This document shows, piece after piece, positions 1 through 5,022 of a stretch of 8,254 nucleotides of DNA. Within the stretch, counting starts at the first letter, position 1, and every line of letters begins with the position of its first letter. This DNA comes from Fimbriimonadales bacterium. Its GTDB lineage: Bacteria; Armatimonadota; Fimbriimonadia; Fimbriimonadales; GBS-DC. A program made the translations under genes and the position numbers. The stretch is from NCBI GenBank assembly GCA_026416065.1, contig JAOAFW010000304.1, positions 1 to 8,254 of the forward strand, in the 5' to 3' direction. The notes below the pieces were generated by a model. It saw nothing but the letters and a program-made list of their open reading frames with translations, searched no databases and was not told where the DNA came from.

Positions 1-1
1 G

Positions 2-730
2 GACAAGGGACTGCATGTGATGATCGAAAAGCCGATGGTCTGCACCGTCGAGCATGCCCGGATGCTGGTGAAGCGCATTCGCGAGACGGGCAAAGTGGGG
101 CTGATTGCCTACCAGCGGCACTATATTCCCGTGTACCGCTATGTGTACGAGGGCATCCGACGCGGCGAGATTGGCGAACCCCACTTCGTGCAAGCGATTA
201 ACCTGCAGAACTGGATGCGCGGCACGGCGAATACCTGGCGTCAGGACCCCTCGCTCTCCGGCGGCGGGCAGATTAACGACACGGGGTCACACCTGGTGGA
301 CTTCCTGATGTGGATTATCGACGCGCCCGCCATCAAAGTCAGCGCGTATATGCAGTATTTTGACCGCAAGGTGGACATCAACTCCGCGCTGGCGTTCGAG
401 TACGCGAACGGCACCATCGGCAACCTGTCGATTATTGGCAGCACGACGGTCGGCTGGCACGAGGAGATTACGGTGGTGGGCAGCGAGGCGAGCTACCTGA
501 TACGCCACGACCAGCTAGAGATTTGCGACGCGCACGGCAACCGCTACAAGCAAGAACACCTACCGCAGGGTTCCCAGCCCGTAATCAACTTCGTGAACGC
601 GATTTTAGGGCGCGAAGAGGTACAGTCCAAGCCGGAGAACGCGCTGCGTATCACGGCGTTCACGGAAGCGGCGTGGGAGTCGGCGCGGCAAGGTGGTGTG
701 CCGATGCCTATCGCGCAGCTGCGGGAATAG
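2..730 (+). CDS. Gfo/Idh/MocA family oxidoreductase, 5'-truncated by the window edge
   Basis: The reading frame is open from base 2 to a TAG at 728-730, giving 242 visible residues. It begins inside the family signature DKGLHVMIEKPM; the EKP motif (bases 26-34) carries the lysine conserved at the active site. A second signature, INDTGSHLVDFLMW, has its Asp at 278-280 and its His at 290-292, and corresponds to the D-x-G-x-H substrate or metal-site motif of the C-terminal alpha/beta domain. Family members are usually 330-400 residues, so roughly 90 N-terminal residues, including the Rossmann GxGxxG loop, lie outside the window. The family uses NAD(P) to oxidise or reduce sugars, inositols and related polyols in the cytoplasm. 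The substrate cannot be read from this fragment. An internal ATG at base 20 would be a false start, because homology begins before it. The SRP RNA gene follows at once. Confidence 0.93.
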   Translation, partial: DKGLHVMIEKPMVCTVEHARMLVKRIRETGKVGLIAYQRHYIPVYRYVYEGIRRGEIGEPHFVQAINLQNWMRGTANTWRQDPSLSGGGQINDTGSHLVDFLMWIIDAPAIKVSAYMQYFDRKVDINSALAFEYANGTIGNLSIIGSTTVGWHEEITVVGSEASYLIRHDQLEICDAHGNRYKQEHLPQGSQPVINFVNAILGREEVQSKPENALRITAFTEAAWESARQGGVPMPIAQLRE

Positions 731-732
731 GG

Positions 733-738
733 TACACT
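733..738 (+). promoter_or_regulatory. Candidate -10 box for the SRP RNA gene
   Basis: TACACT, a 4-of-6 match to TATAAT, lies three bases after the stop of the oxidoreductase gene and about six bases before the inferred 5' end of the SRP RNA. No good -35 hexamer is visible about 17 bases upstream, inside the end of the coding region. Placement supports it more than sequence does. Confidence 0.3.
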
Positions 739-743
739 CTACC

Positions 744-1020
744 GTGCGGTCGCGCTAAGCGGGGAGCTGGCGGTTCCCTGTACCTGCAATCCGCCATAGC
801 AGGGCTGAACTCCGGCTCGAGGTGGGACAGTTTACGCGAACCGCGCGCACGCGCCTGTGTTGATCACCGGGACTTACGCAACGGAGGGATGGTGAACCCC
901 GCCAGGTCCGGAAGGAAGCAACGGTAAGTCGTTTCCCCGTGTGCCGTAAGGATCCCGGTAGGAGCAGGTAGCGACGCGACGCCGCGCAAAACGCCGTCGA
1001 CAGTCGGTGCGCGACCGCAT
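744..1020 (+). ncRNA. ffs: Signal recognition particle RNA, large bacterial type with Alu domain
   Basis: This RNA pairs with Ffh to form the bacterial signal recognition particle, which targets nascent membrane and secreted proteins to FtsY and SecYEG. The helix 8 core is almost invariant: CAGGTCCGGAAGGAAGCA at 903-920, with a GGAA tetraloop at 910-913 closed by C-G pairs. Flanking helices fit: CTTACG 873-878 with CGTAAG 944-949, and CCGGG 867-871 with CCCGG 953-957. The 5' part closely resembles Bacillus scRNA (GCTAAGCGGGGAG, then CCCTGTACCTGCAATCCGC) and forms an Alu domain. In it, helix 4 is CCTGC 783-787 with GCAGG 799-803, and its loop CCGCC 791-795 can pair with GGCGG 769-773. The ends close as a perfect 9-bp helix, 746-754 with 1010-1018. 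Length is about 275 nt, as in Bacillus rather than the 114-nt E. coli form. Exact ends are inferred from the terminal helix. Confidence 0.96.
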
Positions 1021-1922
1021 CATTTCTCTAACAGGTTCCGCAGGGCAGGCTCCAGATTCGGATACCGAAAAGCGTAGCCCGCCTCCAGTAAACGCTTGGG
1101 CAGCACGCGCGAGCCTTCCAGCACGAAGTTTGCCATTTCGCCCAGCATCAAGCGCAGCGCGAACGCCGGGGCGCGAAAAATCGCTGGGCGCAGCAGTACC
1201 CTGCCCAGCGTTTTCGCAAACTCGGTCATCGTGGCGGGGTTCGGCGCGGTGAAGTTGAACGCACCCGATAGGTCCTCTCGCGCCATCAAAAACGCCGCCG
1301 CGCCCACCACATCGTCTAAGTGAATCCACGAAAGCCACTGCCTGCCAGAACCAAGCGGGCCCCCTACGCCCAGTTTGAAGGGGGTAAGCATCCGCTCCAG
1401 CGCACCGCCGCCTTCGCCCAGCACGACCCCAATCCGCATATAGCACAGGCGCACGCCACGCTCCTGCACTGGGGCAGCCGCCCCCTCCCACGCTTTGCCC
1501 AAATCCGCCAGAAAGCCGGATGCAGGGGGACTCTCTTCATCCACTGTCGCTTCGGGACTCTGGTCATAAATCCCAATCGCCGACGCCTGCAACATCACAC
1601 GCGGGGGTGTCTGCGCCTGCCGAACCGCCTCGGTAAGCAACTCAGTGGTTTTTACGCGGCTGTCCCACAAGCGCCGCTTGACCTCGGGCGTCCAACGCTG
1701 AGCTATCGTCTCGCCCACGAGGTTAATCAGCACATCCGCGCCTTCCAGCGATTGTGTCCAGTTGCCCAGTGTTGCGCCGTCCCAGCCGACAGCGCGTGCA
1801 TTCGGGGGAAGCTGTGCCTTGCCGGGGTCGCGCGTTAGCACTTCCACAGTATGCTGCGACGCCCACTCGCGCAACATCGCCTTGCCAATAAAACCCGTAC
1901 CACCCGCAATCAGAATCCTCAT
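1020..1922 (-). CDS. TIGR01777 family NAD(P)-binding epimerase-like protein (YfcH/SulA-like)
   Basis: This 300-residue protein resembles E. coli YfcH along its whole length. It has an N-terminal Rossmann fold with GGTGFIG at residues 7-13, the family motif INLVGETIAQRW at about 66-77, SAIGIY at 114-119 in place of the usual SA-x-GYYG, then RIGVVLG (163-169) and GPLGSGRQWLSWIHLDD (188-204). A DUF1731-type C-terminal domain follows, with LPKRLLEAGYAFRYPNLEPAL at about 274-293. Members are atypical extended short-chain dehydrogenases that bind NAD(P); their substrate is unknown. The ATG at 1922-1920 is chosen because homology begins at MRILIAGG. An upstream in-frame ATG at 2021 would add 33 unrelated residues and run through the divergent promoter region. 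The Shine-Dalgarno sequence is weak (AGAAAG directly before ATG). The gene converges on the SRP RNA, and its stop codon touches the RNA's 3' end. Confidence 0.93.
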   Translation of the reverse strand: MRILIAGGTGFIGKAMLREWASQHTVEVLTRDPGKAQLPPNARAVGWDGATLGNWTQSLEGADVLINLVGETIAQRWTPEVKRRLWDSRVKTTELLTEAVRQAQTPPRVMLQASAIGIYDQSPEATVDEESPPASGFLADLGKAWEGAAAPVQERGVRLCYMRIGVVLGEGGGALERMLTPFKLGVGGPLGSGRQWLSWIHLDDVVGAAAFLMAREDLSGAFNFTAPNPATMTEFAKTLGRVLLRPAIFRAPAFALRLMLGEMANFVLEGSRVLPKRLLEAGYAFRYPNLEPALRNLLEK

Positions 1923-1981
1923 CTTTCTATGCACGATTCGTACACCGAGCCACCATCGTGCCCTAAATGCAGACCTGCTCC

Positions 1982-2010
1982 AGTATACCTCGCAGGAGCG
2001 GGTATCATAA
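1982..2010 (-). promoter_or_regulatory. Candidate promoter for the TIGR01777 gene
   Basis: On the minus strand TTATGA (2010-2005) and TATACT (1987-1982) are separated by 17 bases. The -10 matches 5 of 6 consensus positions and the -35 only 3 of 6. Initiation would leave a leader of about 50 nt before the ATG at 1922. The site lies in the 113-bp region between divergent genes. I see no comparably good forward promoter for the porin; TATCAT at 2003-2008 has no -35 partner. Confidence 0.35.
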
Positions 2011-2035
2011 ACGCTACTCACTCAAGGAGGAGACA

Positions 2036-3943
2036 ATGCGGACAGGCATAGTTCTCATTACGGCAGGATTATTGACGGCGTGTGCATGGACCCAAATGCG
2101 CGATGTACCGCCTGGGCACTGGGCATATCAGGCGATTCGTGAGTTAGTGCGCCTGCGCATTCTGGAAGGTTTCCCCGACGGCGAGTTCAAACCGAACCGT
2201 CAGATTACGCGCGCTGAGTTTGCACAGGCGATAGCCCGCGCCTATCGCGTGGTAGAAGAGCGTATGCGCGAGGTGGAAAATCGGCTGAACCGGCTCCAAC
2301 CGCCCGCCCCGCAAACGGAACAGCCGCAGGCTCAGGAGCAGCAGGTGCGCGAGCTGCAGCAAGCCGTGCGCGAGTTGCAGCAGCTCCGCAGCGCGGTGGA
2401 AAACCTGCAGCGACTCGCCCAAGAGTTCGAAACCGAGCTAAGCCAATTGAACGGGGGCGTGCGCGACTTGCGCCGCGACCTCGCCAGCCTGGAAGAGCGG
2501 ATCCGCCTCGAGGAGCGACGCAAGAACCGCCTCACAGGCGACATGACCCTCGCCGTGTTCGGCACGCACAGCTACGACAAGCGCAGCGCGTATACCCTCA
2601 ATGGGGTGGAAATCAATCCCTCCGGTAAGTTCTTGCAGAGTGTGGGGGTACTCCACGAACTGGGACTGCATGTCGACATGCCTATCAATCAACAGGTAGA
2701 CGCGAAGGCGACCTTTATCGTTGGCAACTATCTCCCTTACACGCGCGAAGCGACGCGCCTTGCCGACTCGGTTCGCGCCAACAAAACCGCCCTCAGCGTC
2801 GGGCAGACCGATGTCGCCATCTGGGAAGCGTACATCACCGCGCCCTTCGAGCTATTCGGAACACGCCTGCAGGCGCAGGTGGGACGCATCCCTTTGAAAC
2901 TCACGCCCTACACACTTCAGCGCATCGAGCCCGACTACTATCTGGACTTCGAGCGGTATCGCGACCGGGCACACCGCGCGGACGGCGCACTGCTGACCGC
3001 CGCCTTCGGCAATCTGAGCGCACAGCTGTTCCTCGTGAGCGGCTACGGCATCCGCTCCAACACCACGCGCTTTTTCCCCATCTATTTCGCCAATCATAAC
3101 GCATCCGTCAACGCGCCTGCCGATCAGATGGCAGGACTGCGCCTCGACTACCAGTTCAATATCACGGAGTACCCCATCAAGCTGGGCGCGACCTACTTCG
3201 CAGCAGGCGTGGGACGCAATCGCGACTTCAACCATCTCAACAACACGGTACGCACGAATATCAACCGCGTCGATGTATTCGGGTTCGATCTGGGCACGCG
3301 CTTCAGCGATATCGAAGTGCGGTTTGAGTACGCGCTTAGTAACCTGATGCGCGACGAGAACCGCGTGGTCGGCAGCCGCAACAAAGCGTTCGACATCAGT
3401 GCAAGCTACCGCTTCAACGAGCGCTGGGACGCGCTACTGGGCTATCGGGAGATCGAGCCCTACTTCGTCACGCCGGGCAACTGGGGACGCATCGGCTACC
3501 TCTACAACCCCTCGGATCTGAAAGGCACTTACCTCACCACGAACTATCAGGTCACCGAGAATCTGGGGCTACGCCTCGTAGCTGACTTCTACACGGGTAC
3601 AGCCAAACTGCCGTTCAATCAGGGCTACCAGAGTCGCGATCGCCTGCGCCGTCTGCAGGTTGAAGCCAACTACCGCTACAGCCCACGCTGGCGATTTGAT
3701 ATCGTTTATGAGAATGTGGGCTGGGAAATCAACGGCTTTGCACTGAATGGACAGCGTGGCAAGCCCGAATGGAACTACCTCACTGTGCGCGCTGCCTACG
3801 ACCTCGGTGAAAACATCGAGTTCAACCTGCTGTATCAGTATATCAATACGAATGGCAAAGGCGTCGTGCTGCTGAGCGGTGGTCCCAGCCCAGCGGGCAA
3901 CCGCGCGGGCGTGTTCGCGACCAACCTGAACTATAAGTTCTAA
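2036..3943 (+). CDS. SLH-domain outer-membrane porin
   Basis: This 635-residue protein has four visible parts. (1) A hydrophobic signal peptide, residues 1 to about 20 (MRTGIVLITAGLLTACAWTQ). (2) One SLH domain, about 22-70 (DVPPGHWAYQAI, then FPDGEFKPNRQITRAEFA), a module that binds peptidoglycan-linked polymer. (3) A Gln/Glu/Arg-rich heptad region, about 71-165, predicted as a coiled coil, with a Pro-rich break near 89-92. (4) From about 166, alternating polar and aromatic strands typical of a large beta-barrel, ending NLNYKF; a C-terminal Phe is the usual signal for outer-membrane barrel assembly. This order matches the SLH porins of Deinococcus-Thermus, Cyanobacteria and Negativicutes, which tether the outer membrane to the wall and pass small solutes. 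The start is the ATG at 2036, five bases after a strong AAGGAGG (2024-2030). A farther in-frame ATG at 1967 has no such site. LTAC at residues 13-16 resembles a lipobox. Confidence 0.9.
   Translation: MRTGIVLITAGLLTACAWTQMRDVPPGHWAYQAIRELVRLRILEGFPDGEFKPNRQITRAEFAQAIARAYRVVEERMREVENRLNRLQPPAPQTEQPQAQEQQVRELQQAVRELQQLRSAVENLQRLAQEFETELSQLNGGVRDLRRDLASLEERIRLEERRKNRLTGDMTLAVFGTHSYDKRSAYTLNGVEINPSGKFLQSVGVLHELGLHVDMPINQQVDAKATFIVGNYLPYTREATRLADSVRANKTALSVGQTDVAIWEAYITAPFELFGTRLQAQVGRIPLKLTPYTLQRIEPDYYLDFERYRDRAHRADGALLTAAFGNLSAQLFLVSGYGIRSNTTRFFPIYFANHNASVNAPADQMAGLRLDYQFNITEYPIKLGATYFAAGVGRNRDFNHLNNTVRTNINRVDVFGFDLGTRFSDIEVRFEYALSNLMRDENRVVGSRNKAFDISASYRFNERWDALLGYREIEPYFVTPGNWGRIGYLYNPSDLKGTYLTTNYQVTENLGLRLVADFYTGTAKLPFNQGYQSRDRLRRLQVEANYRYSPRWRFDIVYENVGWEINGFALNGQRGKPEWNYLTVRAAYDLGENIEFNLLYQYINTNGKGVVLLSGGPSPAGNRAGVFATNLNYKF
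2345..2386 (+). repeat. Two tandem 21-bp units in the porin coiled coil
   Basis: Units 2345-2365 and 2366-2386 match at 17 of 21 bases and encode VRELQQA then VRELQQL from residue 104, one heptad each. This looks like a local duplication that keeps the coiled-coil register, within the stalk between the SLH domain and the barrel. Confidence 0.75.
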
Positions 3944-3948
3944 TGCAG

Positions 3949-3961
3949 CCACTGTCAGTGG
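3949..3961. repeat. Short palindrome just after the porin stop codon
   Basis: CCACTG and CAGTGG flank a single T, giving a near-perfect 13-bp dyad five bases after the porin stop. As RNA it could form only a small hairpin (about 4 bp, 5-nt loop). It overlaps by two bases the left arm of the longer inverted repeat that follows. Confidence 0.5.
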
Positions 3962-4018
3962 GGACACAGACATCAGGCGGTTCCAAGGCTAAGGCTCGAC
4001 CGGAGTGTCTGTGTCTCC
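3960..4018 (+). repeat. Long inverted repeat between the porin and prepilin genes
   Basis: GGGGACACAGACA at 3960-3972 pairs with TGTCTGTGTCTCC at 4006-4018, 13 bp with one G-T wobble. The 33-nt apical part can form an inner stem of CGGTT 3978-3982 with GACCG 3998-4002. It lies 16 bp after the porin stop and about 40 bp before the prepilin -10 box. No T-run follows the right arm, so it is not a classical intrinsic terminator. It could be a 3'-end stabilising or processing hairpin, or a factor-assisted terminator; the sequence does not decide. Confidence 0.6.
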
Positions 4019-4035
4019 GCTGTACTCTCTATTCC

Positions 4036-4064
4036 GTGAAAATCGCTCGCCTATGTGCTATAAT
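4036..4064 (+). promoter_or_regulatory. Extended -10 promoter of the prepilin-like gene
   Basis: A consensus TATAAT at 4059-4064 is preceded by TG at 4056-4057, giving the extended -10 form TGCTATAAT. A weak -35, GTGAAA at 4036-4041 (4 of 6), lies 17 bases upstream. Transcription would begin near 4070-4072, at or beside the GGAGGT ribosome-binding site (4071-4076), so the leader would be only about 12-15 nt. Confidence 0.7.
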
Positions 4065-4083
4065 ACACCTGGAGGTTTGACCG

Positions 4084-4914
4084 ATGCGACAGCGAAGAGG
4101 GTTTACCCTGATCGAGCTGCTGGTGGTAATCGCAATTATCGCGATTCTGGCAGCGATTTTGTTCCCTGTATTTGCTCAGGCGCGTGAAAAAGCTCGTCAG
4201 ACAACTTGTGTGAGCAATCTAAAGCAGATTGGAACCGCGTTCATGATGTATGTACAGGATTATGATGAAACCTATGCTCCTTGGACGGGCATGTGTCCTG
4301 ACGCAAACTTGCGCTGGGCGCTTCGCTACATGTTCCCTGGTTTGGTAGACCCCTATATCAAGAATGGGGCAAATGTCCAAACGGGCGAACTCAAGGATGT
4401 GTGGGCGTGTCCTTCCGCGAAGGCAGGGCTTGGCGCAATAAGCAATACCTACGCTTATAACTTTTGGACATTTGGCGGCTACAGTACTTGTATGTGCCTT
4501 CCGAACCAAGCAGCCTGCACGCGCGATCCAAATACATTTGCGCAGTTTGCCAGCTCCGCATATAACACCCCCGCACCGGTGGCATCCATTCAGTATCCTG
4601 CCGACACAATCATGCTCTCGGATGGTGCCCAGTTAAGTCGCCCACCCCAGTTCGCTATTGGCTTCAACGGCGACATCTACTTTGTGGGTGTTTGGGGGTC
4701 CCACCAGCGCGGCAACGGCAATGTGAACACTACTGCGACCACGAACCCCTTCATCCGAACCCTGATTACCGGGCGTTTGACGAATGTTGTCTATGCCGAC
4801 GGACATGTGAAGACCACACCGACCACACGGTGGTACCACCGCAACTACGCCTCTACAGACGGTTCGTGGCGCGGCGAAGCGACAGACAATCGCTACTGGG
4901 CGCGCGAGTGGTGA
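4084..4914 (+). CDS. Prepilin-like protein with N-terminal cleavage/methylation motif (DUF1559-type)
   Basis: The 276-residue product starts with a short basic leader and a class III signal peptide. The prepilin peptidase PilD would cut between Gly6 and Phe7 of RRGFTLIE, with the conserved Glu11 at position +5. The hydrophobic helix, about 7-30, is followed by AQAREKAR and then CVSNLKQIGTAFMMYVQDYDETY (42-64), a block typical of Armatimonadota and Planctomycetes proteins of this group. Near the C-terminus VVYADGHVK (235-243) carries the Asp-Gly of the H-X9-DG motif of DUF1559 proteins; here the nearest upstream His (207) is 31 residues away. Six cysteines are present (42, 71, 109, 136, 138, 145). 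GGAGGT at 4071-4076 lies seven bases before the ATG. Such proteins are exported pseudopilins of unknown exact role and often exist as many paralogues. The gene is monocistronic and visibly richer in A+T codons than its neighbours. Confidence 0.92.
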   Translation: MRQRRGFTLIELLVVIAIIAILAAILFPVFAQAREKARQTTCVSNLKQIGTAFMMYVQDYDETYAPWTGMCPDANLRWALRYMFPGLVDPYIKNGANVQTGELKDVWACPSAKAGLGAISNTYAYNFWTFGGYSTCMCLPNQAACTRDPNTFAQFASSAYNTPAPVASIQYPADTIMLSDGAQLSRPPQFAIGFNGDIYFVGVWGSHQRGNGNVNTTATTNPFIRTLITGRLTNVVYADGHVKTTPTTRWYHRNYASTDGSWRGEATDNRYWAREW

Positions 4915-4940
4915 CCCCCTTCAATCTTGAGCTTTTAAAC

Positions 4941-4980
4941 ATACCCGCTCGACCACGTATCGAGCGGGTATAATCTTTTA
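4941..4980 (+). terminator. Intrinsic terminator after the prepilin-like gene
   Basis: ATACCCGCTCGA (4941-4952) and TCGAGCGGGTAT (4960-4971) form a perfect 12-bp stem with a 7-nt loop, followed by a T-rich stretch ending TCTTTTA at 4980. It begins 26 bp after the prepilin stop. The U-tract is interrupted (AATCTTTT), so efficiency may be moderate. Confidence 0.8.
4969..4974 (+). promoter_or_regulatory. Candidate -10 box for murA, inside the terminator 3' arm
   Basis: A perfect TATAAT lies where the hairpin's right arm meets its T-rich tail. Transcription would start near 4981 and give a leader of about 42 nt before the murA TTG. No -35-like hexamer is seen 15-19 bases upstream, since that stretch is the hairpin's left arm. 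The box may therefore be coincidental or need an activator. Confidence 0.35.
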
Positions 4981-5022
4981 CGGTCGCAGGACGCACTTTT
5001 CGGGCAAGGAGGACAGACGCTT

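Noticed and set aside
523..927. Plus-strand ORF of 134 codons across the end of the oxidoreductase gene
   Set aside because: It is out of frame with the recognised gene and runs into the highly conserved SRP RNA core. The product has no family features.
874..1491. Minus-strand ORF of 205 codons overlapping the SRP RNA and the TIGR01777 gene
   Set aside because: It overlaps a convincing gene on the same strand in another frame and covers the SRP core. The sequence is low-complexity Arg/Gly/Ala typical of G+C-rich shadow frames.
1923..2021. Upstream in-frame start (2021) for the TIGR01777 gene
   Set aside because: The 33 extra residues resemble nothing in the family and would place the start across the divergent promoter region. 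Family homology begins exactly at the ATG at 1922.
1967..2035. Upstream in-frame ATG (1967) for the porin
   Set aside because: It would add 23 mostly hydrophilic residues before an obvious signal peptide. The strong Shine-Dalgarno at 2024-2030 serves the ATG at 2036.
3960..4018. Inverted repeat as terminal repeats of an insertion sequence
   Set aside because: Only 33 bp lie between the arms, with no transposase and no flanking target duplication. A hairpin is the simpler reading.
4005..4187. Plus-strand 60-codon ORF at the start of the prepilin region
   Set aside because: It begins inside the inverted repeat and overlaps the prepilin-like gene in another frame, with no ribosome-binding site of its own.
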